Source of the DNA: Neomoorella carbonis | GTDB taxonomy: Bacteria; Bacillota; DSM-521; Neomoorellales; Neomoorellaceae | NCBI RefSeq assembly: GCF_045278715.1 | Contig: NZ_CP136420.1 | Span: 1,674,001-1,738,000, forward strand | Direction: 5' to 3' | DNA: 64,000 bases | In this document: piece after piece, positions 48,560-57,412 of the stretch | Layout of the letters: every line of letters begins with the position of its first letter | How positions within the stretch are numbered: the first letter of the stretch is position 1 | Made by a program: the position numbers and the translations under genes | Notes under the pieces: model-generated | What the model was told of the DNA's origin: nothing | Databases searched by the model: none | The model's input: the letters and a program-made list of their open reading frames with translations, nothing else

Positions 48560-49953
48560 AGCTCAAACCCCACCCTTCTCCAGTCGTCGTCCGTGACGCC
48601 GTAACGGAACGTCTTAAACCGCAGCTCCGGGCTCGGGGGATTGACCAGCCTCCAAGTACCTTCCCCCAGGTAGTCCCGGCCAGCGGGCTCCCAGCGCACC
48701 AGATCCGTACAAACAACCTTGCGATCCTGGATACCCAGCTCGGTAATGCTGATCAGCTTCTTAATGCCGCGGTCGCTGTCGTTCATCATTTGCACCACCA
48801 CATCGAAGGCCGCCGCAACTCGCAGCATAGCCGTCTCGAAGGATACATGCAGGCCCTCTTCCTCGAACATCATGGCTATGCCTTCTACAGCTTCACGTGG
48901 GCTATTGAAGTGGCCGGTAGCCATAGCGCCGCGGATGCCACGGGTACAGGCGTTTATGGCCTCAACAGCCTCGCCCTTGCCCCGGAACTCCTCTACGATC
49001 ACCACGTCGGGCGACTCCCGCAACGTCGCCTCAAAAATTTCCTGCATACCCGTACCCACTTCCGGGTGAGCCTCAAACTCCACGATGTTCCTGTCAGGGT
49101 ATTCCCCCCTGAGTTTTAGCTCCAGGTCCTTGCCGATAACGACAATGCGGACTCGCCGGGCCATTTCGCCCACCAGCTTCCGCAACAGAGATGTCTTGCC
49201 ACTGCGGGGATTGCCAGAAAAAAGGATGTTGGCCCGACCGCGGGCTAAAAGGCGCAAAATTTCCCACACCTGGCGGTTCAAAGTCCCCAGCTTCTCCAGG
49301 TTCTCCACGCTCATGTCCACGGTGTGGTGCTTCCTTAACACGAAAGTCCATGTATCCGTCACCGGATAACAGGTGGCCGTAAGGCGGGAGCCGTCCTTCC
49401 GCACACTTTCCACTATGGGATTGGACCTGTCCAGGGAAGCGCCCATGTCGTGCATGATCATGCGCTTGATGACGGCCTCCACCCTATCAGGGGTGTCAAA
49501 GCTCACATTGACCCGCTCATGCCTGCCCAGGCGGTCCACAAAGATATCCCCCGGCCCGTTGACCTGGATCTCGTTTACCTCCGGGTCGCGGTACAGGTCT
49601 TCCACCACGTCCAAACCCCAAACGCGGGCGTAAATAAGGCGGGCCGCCTCTTCCAGCGAAAAACCCGCCACTTCCTTCCTGCCCGCCTCCAGGGCCTGCC
49701 GGATGAGCGCCCGGGCCTCCAGGTGCATACCCGGCTCTCCGGCCATGGCGCGATGCAGTATTTCCTGCTTGCGGGCCACTTCCCCCTCCGGCCCCCTGGC
49801 CAGGGCCTGCTGCACGTATTCCATGGCCTGTTCCAGGGTTAGGACTTCTTCCCGTGGTTCCTCAACAACGTCACTTTCCCGGGCCGGCTGGGCCAGCAGG
49901 AGCTTCAGGCGGGCTATTGCCCTGTCCGCCAGCGACAGCGCCAACCTGCCCAC
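48556..49953 (-). CDS. tadA: TadA/CpaF-type secretion ATPase
   Basis: 465 residues. Walker A GNPRSGKT at 247-254, Asp box EFEAHPEVGTGMQEI, Walker B DVVIVEEFRGKGE and a His box region GHFNSPREAVEG. Hexameric ATPase that drives Flp pilus assembly. The start is GTG 49953 or more likely TTG 49944; it overlaps the CpaB-like gene by about 75-80 bases. It differs substantially from the second copy at 60899. Confidence 0.88.
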   Translation of the reverse strand: MGRLALSLADRAIARLKLLLAQPARESDVVEEPREEVLTLEQAMEYVQQALARGPEGEVARKQEILHRAMAGEPGMHLEARALIRQALEAGRKEVAGFSLEEAARLIYARVWGLDVVEDLYRDPEVNEIQVNGPGDIFVDRLGRHERVNVSFDTPDRVEAVIKRMIMHDMGASLDRSNPIVESVRKDGSRLTATCYPVTDTWTFVLRKHHTVDMSVENLEKLGTLNRQVWEILRLLARGRANILFSGNPRSGKTSLLRKLVGEMARRVRIVVIGKDLELKLRGEYPDRNIVEFEAHPEVGTGMQEIFEATLRESPDVVIVEEFRGKGEAVEAINACTRGIRGAMATGHFNSPREAVEGIAMMFEEEGLHVSFETAMLRVAAAFDVVVQMMNDSDRGIKKLISITELGIQDRKVVCTDLVRWEPAGRDYLGEGTWRLVNPPSPELRFKTFRYGVTDDDWRRVGFEL

Positions 49954-50623
49954 CTCCCTCCTTGAACTTCCTCACCAGGGCTATGCACGTGTTGTTCTGC
50001 GCCGCGCCGGGGATTATGGACTTTACTTCTCCGGCCTTCACGGCCAGCACAGCGATGGCCGGGGCCCTGGCCGCCGTCCCCTGCACGGCCGCCGCTACCA
50101 GGCCCTGGCCGGTGTCTACCGGCTGGCCGTTTTTGTCCAGGACACTCACTACCCTGGCGTCCTGCGCCACCAGGGTGGCCCCCGTCCCCGGCGCCCAGGC
50201 GGTCTTCTCGGCGGGCTGTATCCAGTAAACGTCCACCAGGTCGCCCGGCCTGGCCCCGCCCAGACGGGAAGAATCAACATTGACAGATACTAGCTGCACG
50301 TCCAGGCTCCCTGGGTCTTTAAGGTCGCTGACCCTCAAGGGATAATCTTTCGGCACCCCCCTGGACAGAACCTTGCCCACAGCCTCGGCCGGATTCTCTA
50401 TCGCACCCGGCAGCTCGGACGGGAAAGTGCTCCAGCTCAAATCCTGCGCCTGGACCAGGGTATACGGCGGCAGGTCGCGGGCCGCGACAGGGAGCTTAAC
50501 CCCTGCCTGGGAGGAGGCCTCCCCTTTGATGGCCCTGAAGCTGAAGGCCGCCACCCCCAGGCCGACCCCCACGGCCAGAAGGTAAGGCCACGTCCGTTTT
50601 AGAAGGAGAAAACGCAGAGCCAA
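49871..50623 (-). CDS. cpaB: CpaB/RcpC-like pilus assembly protein, first copy
   Basis: 250 residues from TTG 50623 (GAGGTGGTG upstream). Membrane helix near the N-terminus (WPYLLAVGVGLGVAAFSF), SAF domain start (VAARDLPPYTLVQAQDLSW) and CpaB core (PGDLVDVYWIQPAEKT). C-terminal glycine/proline tail overlaps the tadA start. Second copy at 56774. Confidence 0.82.
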   Translation of the reverse strand: MALRFLLLKRTWPYLLAVGVGLGVAAFSFRAIKGEASSQAGVKLPVAARDLPPYTLVQAQDLSWSTFPSELPGAIENPAEAVGKVLSRGVPKDYPLRVSDLKDPGSLDVQLVSVNVDSSRLGGARPGDLVDVYWIQPAEKTAWAPGTGATLVAQDARVVSVLDKNGQPVDTGQGLVAAAVQGTAARAPAIAVLAVKAGEVKSIIPGAAQNNTCIALVRKFKEGGGQVGAVAGGQGNSPPEAPAGPAGPGK

Positions 50624-50668
50624 ACCATCACCACCTCGCAATTCGGGTATAAAAAATAGCCATGCAGG

Positions 50669-50854
50669 CTAATTTGCTAAACCTCTGTTCTTGAGGAACG
50701 AAAACAACAGGCATATAACCAAAAAACCGGCCCCCAGCAAAATAAGGATATTTGTTGCTGTTTCTAGCCCTATTTCCGGAAAACGAAATGTTTTTCTGGG
50801 TTTTTGATACACCACCCCGAACATCTCCCCGGATGCTTTTTCAATACCGCACAT
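50669..50854 (-). CDS. Small membrane protein
   Basis: 61 residues or fewer (an inner ATG follows GGGGAG). One helix, TNILILLGAGFLVICLLFSFL. Lies between prepilin peptidase and cpaB genes, overlapping the former by 14 bases. Function unknown. Confidence 0.5.
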   Translation of the reverse strand: MCGIEKASGEMFGVVYQKPRKTFRFPEIGLETATNILILLGAGFLVICLLFSFLKNRGLAN

Positions 50855-51362
50855 ACCACGCCGCTGCCGTCATCACCCACACCCCGGCGGCCAGGCAGGC
50901 CGCGAAGGGAATGGCCTCCCGCGTCACGCCTTCCTCCGGCATCTTTACCAGGAGAGGCTGCCTGACCCCGGTAAAGATAGAACCGCACCAGTAAAGGAGA
51001 TACAGGAGTTTCTGTTTCAACAGGCCCAGCCTGGCCAGTTTGACCGTCGCCCACGCCGCCCCGATCAGGCTGGCTACCGCAAAGACCATCAACCCGCCGT
51101 ACACCCCGGCCCAGGCCCCTATGGCGGCCATGAACTTGACGTCCCCGCCGCCCATGCCGCCGGTGGCGGCCATAGCGACGCCTATAACGAACCATACCAG
51201 CGCGCCTAAAAAACCGCCCCACCAGTCACCCGCCCAGGCCCGGTATACAAGCCCGGCAAGTATCAACGGCACCGTGAGGCAGTTCGGCACCCGCATGGTA
51301 AGAAAATCATACACGCCGCAGGCCGTCGCCAGGACCAAAAATAAAACTACAGGCCACTCCAT
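50841..51362 (-). CDS. tadV: TadV/CpaA prepilin peptidase
   Basis: 173 residues, A24 aspartic peptidase. Catalytic aspartates in YDFLTMRVPN and GGGDVKFM; six hydrophobic helices. It trims Flp and TadE/F-type leaders. It may serve both pilus systems, as no second peptidase is seen in the window. Confidence 0.85.
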   Translation of the reverse strand: MEWPVVLFLVLATACGVYDFLTMRVPNCLTVPLILAGLVYRAWAGDWWGGFLGALVWFVIGVAMAATGGMGGGDVKFMAAIGAWAGVYGGLMVFAVASLIGAAWATVKLARLGLLKQKLLYLLYWCGSIFTGVRQPLLVKMPEEGVTREAIPFAACLAAGVWVMTAAAWYVRY

Positions 51363-51371
51363 AAATCTCTC

Positions 51372-52430
51372 TTAAGGCTCCCCCTTCCCGATTTCCCTCA
51401 ATACCGCAGCTTTGCCGTTGACCGTTTTCGCCTTTCCATCTTCTAGCGATAAAAGGGCCGGGAGGCCTCCGCCCGGGCTTTCCCGGCTTATATAGAACTC
51501 GATACCCGACAGCCCAACTTCTGCCAACTCTCCGGCCGAGCGAGAAACGTCCACGGGTGTGAAACACACGGCCACAGGATAGGGCCTCCTTTCCGGCGGC
51601 AAACCGGCCAATTCCTTCAAGACCTCCCGACACACCGGGCACCACCAGGCAAAGTAGAGGACGGGCCGCCGCGAGAGTTCGAGTTCCGCCTGCCTGCCGT
51701 CGGCGGTCTTAACGACCACCGAAGGCCCTTTCACCGCCGGATCTTTTACGTCTTTTTGGGGTTCGGAGACAAAGCTGTTCTGGGGCACGGCGGCTTCCAC
51801 GCTTTTCGTGACGGTTTGAGCTTTACTCGCGTAAGAATTGTAAACCTGCGACCGGCTTTGCTTCGCCTGCCCAACATCGGCAGCCATTTGGCCTTCCGGC
51901 GTTTTTTCTTTATCGGCAGAAGCAGGACCTTTGGGTGTTTTCTCTACTGCTTCACCGCCCTCCGCTACCGGAACGGCTTCTGCCGCAGGCAAGCCGTCAT
52001 CATGCAGCACGGGCCGGAAAACAGAAGGGTTATATGCCAGGAACCCAACGGCGGCCAGCATTACGACCGCGGCCAGGGCAAGAAGGACCGGGTAACGCCT
52101 GTTGCCCCGGGCAAAAGAAAGGGAAACCGCCAGGGCAGCCTCGACACCGAAAAAAGAAGCGCAGGCCGGGCAGAGGTAGCCCGAACCCCTCCAGGCCAGG
52201 GCGAGAAAGAAAGCGTGAAACGCGGCCAGAAAAGAGGCCCCGGTCAAGACAAACCGCCTCTCCACGCCTCCAAAACAGAGCGCGGCCGTAAAGGTATAGG
52301 CCGCGGCGCCCCACAGCAGAAGTGGCCTCCCGAGCAAAAGGCCGGAGTCGCAGTAGGGGTCAAAGCCGACGTACCATAAAAACAGGGAACCCAGGGCCAG
52401 GGCAAAATAAACAAACCCGGCTAACGCCAC
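51372..52430 (-). CDS. Polytopic membrane protein with C-terminal thioredoxin-like CPVC motif
   Basis: 352 residues from GTG 52430. Four N-terminal helices with a GSGYLCPACASFFG segment (CPAC) in the membrane region, a 100-residue charged linker, and a thioredoxin-like domain (PVLYFAWWCPVCREVLKEL). The layout resembles VKOR-like/thioredoxin fusions that form disulphides in exported proteins. In a Tad operon it might oxidise pilins or the cysteine-bearing exported proteins. Confidence 0.6.
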   Translation of the reverse strand: MALAGFVYFALALGSLFLWYVGFDPYCDSGLLLGRPLLLWGAAAYTFTAALCFGGVERRFVLTGASFLAAFHAFFLALAWRGSGYLCPACASFFGVEAALAVSLSFARGNRRYPVLLALAAVVMLAAVGFLAYNPSVFRPVLHDDGLPAAEAVPVAEGGEAVEKTPKGPASADKEKTPEGQMAADVGQAKQSRSQVYNSYASKAQTVTKSVEAAVPQNSFVSEPQKDVKDPAVKGPSVVVKTADGRQAELELSRRPVLYFAWWCPVCREVLKELAGLPPERRPYPVAVCFTPVDVSRSAGELAEVGLSGIEFYISRESPGGGLPALLSLEDGKAKTVNGKAAVLREIGKGEP

Positions 52431-52447
52431 GCTTTATCCCCTCCCCG

Positions 52448-53047
52448 TCAGACCCACAGCATTGCCATGATAACCGGAGATATGTACGCCTCAACCAGCG
52501 CAGCCACCACCAACAAGGGGAATACGGGCTGCAAAAAGAACACCATCCTGTCCTTGAAACTGCTCCCCGGCTGGCAGAACGCCAGGGCACTGGCCATTAC
52601 CAGGGCCGCGAACTCAAAAACCCCGTGGGGCAGTATCCCGCCCAGGAGGGCCTTCAGGGGCACGCCGGCTCTGGCAAACAGAAGCACGCTCCAGGAAAGC
52701 ACGGCGCCGTTGAGCAGGAGTATCACGGCAGGGAAAAGGGCTACCGAGAGGTCCGTCACCTTTGACAAGCAGGCGGCCAGGCGGGACCGGAAGAAACTCC
52801 CTTTAAGCCGGGCGTAAGAAGGCCCGGCGGCTAGCACCAGGAACAGCACCAGGGAGTTTTTGGCAAGAACCAGGGCCGCAAAGGCAAGCGCACCAGGCCG
52901 GACCGCCTGCGCCGAATCTATTACCCTGTTCAGCACGGGCGCGGCGAGCCGGGCCATGTGGGCGGGGAACGCCACCCCCAGCACCCCTCCCAGGCAAAGA
53001 AGAAAAAGGGCCAGCCCGCAGGCCGCACCCCACGCCAGCTTCTGCAA
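52448..53047 (-). CDS. SpoIIM-family (DUF95) membrane protein
   Basis: 199 residues with five helices. The family-typical LLGGILPHGVFEFAALVMASALAF is at about 130-155. SpoIIM proteins work in sporulation cell-wall degradation, but relatives occur in many loci; here it may help remodel the envelope around the pilus. It is followed closely by the thioredoxin-like gene. Confidence 0.68.
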   Translation of the reverse strand: MQKLAWGAACGLALFLLCLGGVLGVAFPAHMARLAAPVLNRVIDSAQAVRPGALAFAALVLAKNSLVLFLVLAAGPSYARLKGSFFRSRLAACLSKVTDLSVALFPAVILLLNGAVLSWSVLLFARAGVPLKALLGGILPHGVFEFAALVMASALAFCQPGSSFKDRMVFFLQPVFPLLVVAALVEAYISPVIMAMLWV

Positions 53048-53099
53048 AGCTCCAGCTCCTTTCTCCAGCTTATCAGCCCCTATTTTCGCCCGTATTTTT

Positions 53100-53150
53100 G
53101 TGGGGGGTATAATATATATATTCCTTTTCGGTTTGCACCCCTTGCACCAA
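53100..53150 (-). promoter_or_regulatory. AT-rich promoter-like region with GGTGCAA direct repeat
   Basis: In the 142-base gap before the SpoIIM-like gene, GGTGCAA occurs twice (53148-53142 and 53139-53133 on the minus strand) directly before a TATATATTATACC stretch. May be a regulated promoter for the downstream half of the Tad operon. Confidence 0.4.
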
Positions 53151-53189
53151 AAATATGGGGCTTACAGGGGTATTCTTTTGCCATTACTA

Positions 53190-54095
53190 TCATCGCCCGA
53201 ACAGCCGCCGCAGTATCCCGCCCTTTTGATTCGCCGAACCCTCATACATTGCATCCCGGACTTCAACAAGCGCCCGCATAAAAGGGCCGTTCAAAGAGAA
53301 GACCTGCCCCCGGCGCAGGCCCCGCGCAAGCTCCGGGTCGGCAGGGACGGCAAATTCCCGGAAAGACAGGACTTCAGAAATTGGGCCGCCTCCTCCGCTG
53401 CCCCGGTTGCACAGCAAGAATACTTCTTTGCCTTTTAAGTCCACCCCCGCCAGCCGGGCCAGCAGGCGCGACTTCTCCCCATCTTCACCGCCCGTGACCA
53501 GGAGGAGCGTGTTGGCGCTCTCCAGGACTCCCTGCACCGGCGGCCCCTCCGCATTGGGCAGGTCGCAGATAATAACGTCGTAGGCAGGCCGGGCGGAATT
53601 TACCGCCCGGGCAAGAACGTCCTGCGGCAGCTCGTCGATCTCACTGCGGTTCCTGGGGGCCTGGAGAACGTCCAGGTTGGACTCCGCGTTTACGACGGCG
53701 CCCGCGATGCCCCCGTACTCGAACGCCTTGATATGGGGGTACTCCGGCAGGTCCAGGACGAAGGAAATGTCGCCTATCCCCGCCTCGAAAGAGCAGTCAA
53801 CCAGAAGGACCCGCATCAGGTCTTTCAAAAGCCAGGCCAGGCCCAGGGCTACGGTAGTAGCGCCCACCCCGCCTCTTGCCCGCCAGACGGCTATCACCCT
53901 TTGCCGGTAGGCGACCCTCGCGGAGCTTACCTGCACCACCGCAGGAGCCCCGGAAGCGCCGGGCACCTCCTGTACCTGCGCCTTGCCGTCCAGGATGTCC
54001 TGCACGGTTTCAACCGGAATTTTCAAGGCCGCGGATATGGCTTCCGCGTCCAGGTACTCGGCCATGCGCTTTACCTTTTCCTCTAAACCGCCCAT
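53190..54095 (-). CDS. MinD/CpaE-like ATPase (TadZ-type), first
   Basis: 301 residues. N-terminal HTH-like segment (EAISAALKIPVETVQDILDG), then Walker A variant RARGGVGATTVALGLAWLL near residue 75, VLLVDCSFEAGIGD and DVIICDLPN. Deviant P-loop with GATT in place of GKTT. Probably positions the pilus machine. 12 bases after the 54108 gene. Confidence 0.7.
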   Translation of the reverse strand: MGGLEEKVKRMAEYLDAEAISAALKIPVETVQDILDGKAQVQEVPGASGAPAVVQVSSARVAYRQRVIAVWRARGGVGATTVALGLAWLLKDLMRVLLVDCSFEAGIGDISFVLDLPEYPHIKAFEYGGIAGAVVNAESNLDVLQAPRNRSEIDELPQDVLARAVNSARPAYDVIICDLPNAEGPPVQGVLESANTLLLVTGGEDGEKSRLLARLAGVDLKGKEVFLLCNRGSGGGGPISEVLSFREFAVPADPELARGLRRGQVFSLNGPFMRALVEVRDAMYEGSANQKGGILRRLFGR

Positions 54096-54107
54096 AACAC
54101 CACCAGC

Positions 54108-55664
54108 CTACTTCTTTTTCCAGCCGAAAAAGCGGAAGAAGGCCTTCTTTTCTCCTTCCGGCTTCCTGTACGTATACCCCGCGGCCGCAGCGATCTCTCC
54201 CGCCAGGGCGTGCCACTGGCTGTAGGCGTCCTCCAGGCCCACAACCTCGCCCTTGTAGCCCCTCTGCACGTAAGCCTCCCACTCTTCCGGGATTACCGCC
54301 GCCACTTTGGGCAGGAGCTTCGCGGGAACGTCCTTCTTGAACCCGGAGCAGAAGTGCTTCTCCACCACTTTCACGTTGTGGAGCTTGGGGCTGAAGCGGT
54401 TTAAAACTATGCTTATCTTCTCCGGCGTCACGCCCATGGCCAGAAGGCAGGGAGCGTAGGCGGCGGTTTCCTGCTCGCTCAATTTTGACTGGTCCACCAC
54501 GGCCAGCACCCTGTCGGCCAGGGGGAACACTTCCTCCAGCCATGGCTTGGTCCAGAACTCCGGGGGAGTGTCGGCAAACAGCACCGGGAACCTGGAAAGC
54601 AGGTGCCGCGCCACGGTGGCGATTTCTCCCGGCTCGAAGGCGGGCACGGTCCTGTCCATGGGGCCGGGCAGGACGTAGAGGTTTTCTTCCGCCTTAACGA
54701 GCAGGCCTTCGGCTATTTCGGGCCGGAAAGACCCTTTGGCCAGCGCCTCTATCCCGGCCACACCCAATAAATCAAAGAAGGAAGCCACGTCCGGGGCGCC
54801 GAAGTCCAGGTCCCACAAAACGACAGGGATCCCCGCCCGGGCCAGGGCAACAGAAAGGGTCACCGCCACGGTGGTCTTGCCCACGCCTCCCTTGTTGGCG
54901 GCGGTGAGGACAAAGACCCCTCGCCCCCCTGCACGGGGGTAAACACGGGCCTCCCGGACGGGCTTCGCAGGAAACGGACGGGCCGCGGGCCGCTCAAACG
55001 CCGGTCCGGGCGGAGATCCCCCGGCAGGACCGGGCGAACCGGCATAGCGGCCCAGGAGCTCGTCCAGGTAGTCGGCGTTCCTCCGGGGCTCCTGCCTTTC
55101 ACCAGGGGAAAACGCCTGCGGCCGTGCCGGTTGCGGCGGCTGGAAAGGCGGCAGCTCCTTATACGCGGCGCCCGCCAAAGGCGCGGCTTCCGGCGGCTCC
55201 GGGACGTATTCCTCCTTCTCTTCCGCTTCCGGCCCCGGCGGACCGGTTTTTTCCTCATCGGTCATCAAAACCGACAACTCGTCGTCCTCCCGCGCGTATT
55301 TGAGGGCGGCGAGGATGTTGTATGGCCTGTCGCCCGGGAGTTTGCCCGTGACGATGTTGTTGAGTCCCGCCTCTTTCGCCGCCCGCACGAACGCCTTCCC
55401 TTTTTCATCCATGTTGCCGGCCAGGAGGACTATATGGCTTGCCGGGAAAAGCAAAGGCAGGCGCTGCAATAAGACACGCGTATCTTCCCCGGGGAGAAAT
55501 CGGCTCACGACCACGACATCCGGTCTGTCCGGGCTGAAAGCATATAGGTCTTTCGCGGAAGTGCATACTTGAAACTCCCAATCGGGGAAAAGCCCCGTCT
55601 TAATTAAATCCTGTTTTATCAAGTCGGCAGACTCTTTTTCGGCGGCTATAACGCAAAAAGGCAC
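54108..55664 (-). CDS. tadZ: TadZ/CpaE-like ATPase with receiver-like N-terminus
   Basis: 518 residues from GTG 55664. Receiver-like N-terminal domain (1-120), a long proline-rich linker (130-240), then a ParA/MinD ATPase with intact Walker A KGGVGKTT, VVLWDLDFGAPDV and LFADTPPEF. Full-length TadZ architecture, with a longer linker than usual. Expected to mark the pole for pilus assembly. Confidence 0.78.
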   Translation of the reverse strand: MPFCVIAAEKESADLIKQDLIKTGLFPDWEFQVCTSAKDLYAFSPDRPDVVVVSRFLPGEDTRVLLQRLPLLFPASHIVLLAGNMDEKGKAFVRAAKEAGLNNIVTGKLPGDRPYNILAALKYAREDDELSVLMTDEEKTGPPGPEAEEKEEYVPEPPEAAPLAGAAYKELPPFQPPQPARPQAFSPGERQEPRRNADYLDELLGRYAGSPGPAGGSPPGPAFERPAARPFPAKPVREARVYPRAGGRGVFVLTAANKGGVGKTTVAVTLSVALARAGIPVVLWDLDFGAPDVASFFDLLGVAGIEALAKGSFRPEIAEGLLVKAEENLYVLPGPMDRTVPAFEPGEIATVARHLLSRFPVLFADTPPEFWTKPWLEEVFPLADRVLAVVDQSKLSEQETAAYAPCLLAMGVTPEKISIVLNRFSPKLHNVKVVEKHFCSGFKKDVPAKLLPKVAAVIPEEWEAYVQRGYKGEVVGLEDAYSQWHALAGEIAAAAGYTYRKPEGEKKAFFRFFGWKKK

Positions 55665-55742
55665 TCAACCACCCCCGTTCAAAGGCAAGTCGCTATGTAA
55701 GGAAATGCCCCGCCGTCTCTGGCTGCCCCTAGCCTGAGGATC

Positions 55743-56003
55743 TTACTTCGCTTCGCTCAAACCGACCAGCTCTCGAATTCTCTCAGCCGCCACGGCAACA
55801 AGCCAATTATCCAGCTTGCTCGCGAGCTTATCGAGTTCTTGAACCAGAAAGGCATCGGAACTATAGAGCTTTTGTTTCCACCTTACAGGTCCGCATCTTT
55901 TCTCGCATACACCTTGCTCCTCGCACTCTTGGCAGCAGGCAAGCTCTTCCTGCCCGCAGTCCGGACAGTCCGGGTTTTCGCATAGAAGGATAATGTCTCT
56001 CAC
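55743..56003 (-). CDS. Cysteine-rich small protein
   Basis: 86 residues. Nine cysteines in the first 40 residues (CENPDCPDCGQEELACCQECEE...) suggest two zinc knuckles; a helical C-terminus follows. Not recognised. Leads the first Tad operon segment upstream of tadZ. Confidence 0.6.
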   Translation of the reverse strand: MRDIILLCENPDCPDCGQEELACCQECEEQGVCEKRCGPVRWKQKLYSSDAFLVQELDKLASKLDNWLVAVAAERIRELVGLSEAK

Positions 56004-56034
56004 ACGGATCCCTCCTACTGCTCGTTTCTAACTA

Positions 56035-56157
56035 CTACTTCGGAAGCGGCAGCATAAGCCAGATCCCGTACCTTAACCAATCCCGCAGGCGCATACTATC
56101 GGTCTCCAACCTCGCTCTTAACCCGTCCAACAGCCAGAGCCAGAAACGTTCATACAT
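56035..56157 (-). CDS. 40-residue tryptophan-rich peptide
   Basis: MYERFWLWLLDGLRARLETD and so on, ATG 56157 with GGAGG eight bases upstream, inside the end of the GGDEF gene. Amphipathic and rich in W, L and R. Below normal calling size; real only if expressed. Confidence 0.4.
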   Translation of the reverse strand: MYERFWLWLLDGLRARLETDSMRLRDWLRYGIWLMLPLPK

Positions 56158-56160
56158 GCG

Positions 56161-56793
56161 TTATGCCTCCCCCTCCTGCGATTTCCTTTCGGCGCAGAAA
56201 CCCCGGTTGCGGCCGGCCTCCTTCGCCCGGTAGAGGGCCGCGTCCGCGGCCTTGACGGCTTCCTCAGCCGTCGGCCCATCCAGGGGAAAGACGGCGCAGC
56301 CGAAGGAGCACGTCACGGAAAGCTCTTTCCCCTCCACAAAAAAGGGCGCGCCGGACACAGCCAGGCGCACCCTCTCGCCGATTTCCCATACCTTTTCTTT
56401 CTCGGCCGCCAGCACCAGGACCGCAAATTCCTCCCCGCCGTACCTGGCCGCAAAGTCGATGCTCTTGATAGAGGAGCGCAGGCGGGATGCGAATATTTTC
56501 AGCACCGTATCTCCGGTGTGGTGACCGTAAGTGTCATTTATCTTCTTGAAGTGGTCGATGTCAAACAATATCACCCCGAAGGCGGCGCACCGGCGGCAGG
56601 CTTCTCCCGCCGCCGCCTCCAGCGCCGCGTTGAAAGCCCGCCGGTTGGGCAGGCCGGTGAGGAAGTCTACGTGCTTTTCCTCTAGCGGCGGCCAGGATAT
56701 CTGTAGAGGCTGGAAGCCTTCCCCGCCGAAGAAGGACAGAGGAGAAAGGGATTGCCACGGGCCGAAGGACAGCTTACGCACCGGGGACCGCAC
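56161..56793 (-). CDS. GGDEF-domain diguanylate cyclase
   Basis: 210 residues from GTG 56793. Short N-terminus without sensor or membrane helix, then a GGDEF domain: DFLTGLPNRRAFN, FDIDHFKKINDTYGH, and active site GGEEF at 119-123. The inhibitory RxxD site is KSID, so feedback is probably lost. Makes c-di-GMP. Overlaps cpaB2 by 20 bases, tying it to pilus expression. Confidence 0.85.
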   Translation of the reverse strand: MRSPVRKLSFGPWQSLSPLSFFGGEGFQPLQISWPPLEEKHVDFLTGLPNRRAFNAALEAAAGEACRRCAAFGVILFDIDHFKKINDTYGHHTGDTVLKIFASRLRSSIKSIDFAARYGGEEFAVLVLAAEKEKVWEIGERVRLAVSGAPFFVEGKELSVTCSFGCAVFPLDGPTAEEAVKAADAALYRAKEAGRNRGFCAERKSQEGEA

Positions 56794-57412
56794 TCCTGGC
56801 GAGATATACCGCCTTTGCGGAAGCGTACTGCACCACCTGCGAAGCCACCTCTTTTGGCACCTCCAGGCCGACGGAAGCAGGGGCCCTGCTCGCGGGAACC
56901 GGGGAAACGCCGCCTCCCTTGCCCGGCTCTATCTCCGAGCCGTCCTGGTTGAGACTATGCAGCACCCTTACCCCTTGGGCGAGAAGCCTCGTATTCGTAC
57001 CGTTGGGATTCTTCTCCACGGCAAAAACGTCCACCACATCCCCGGCCACCACGGCAGCGGAACTCGAAAGGTCAACAGGCACGAAAACAGTAATGTAACC
57101 GTCCTTGAGGCCTTTTCTTTCTTTAACGGCGTCCTTCCAGACGTACTGGCCTTTAACCATAGAGACGGCGGCCACCTTGCCGGCAACTTCATCCATGGAT
57201 GTCGCCATGCCCTCGGCGGCCTGGGCCGGAACAGAAGCCGTCTCAACCATCTCCGGCTTTATCTCCGTACCGGCGGGTATGAACTGCGCCGCCCGCACCA
57301 CGGTAACGCCTTTGCTCACCTGCCTGTATTTAGCGTTGGCCCCCATGGTGACCAACCCCGTGAACAGGAGGGCCAGAAGGAAAGAAATGATTATCCCTGT
57401 TTTCCTGCTCAA
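56774..57412 (-). CDS. cpaB: CpaB/RcpC-like pilus assembly protein, second copy
   Basis: 212 residues from TTG 57412, which has a GGGAGGTG site; the longer frame to 57490 has none. Helix (GIIISFLLALLFTGLVTMG), SAF start (VVRAAQFIPAGTEIKPEMVE) and core VAGDVVDVFAVEK. Clearly paralogous but not a recent copy of the 49871 gene. Belongs to the second Tad set. Confidence 0.8.
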   Translation of the reverse strand: MSRKTGIIISFLLALLFTGLVTMGANAKYRQVSKGVTVVRAAQFIPAGTEIKPEMVETASVPAQAAEGMATSMDEVAGKVAAVSMVKGQYVWKDAVKERKGLKDGYITVFVPVDLSSSAAVVAGDVVDVFAVEKNPNGTNTRLLAQGVRVLHSLNQDGSEIEPGKGGGVSPVPASRAPASVGLEVPKEVASQVVQYASAKAVYLARSAVPGA

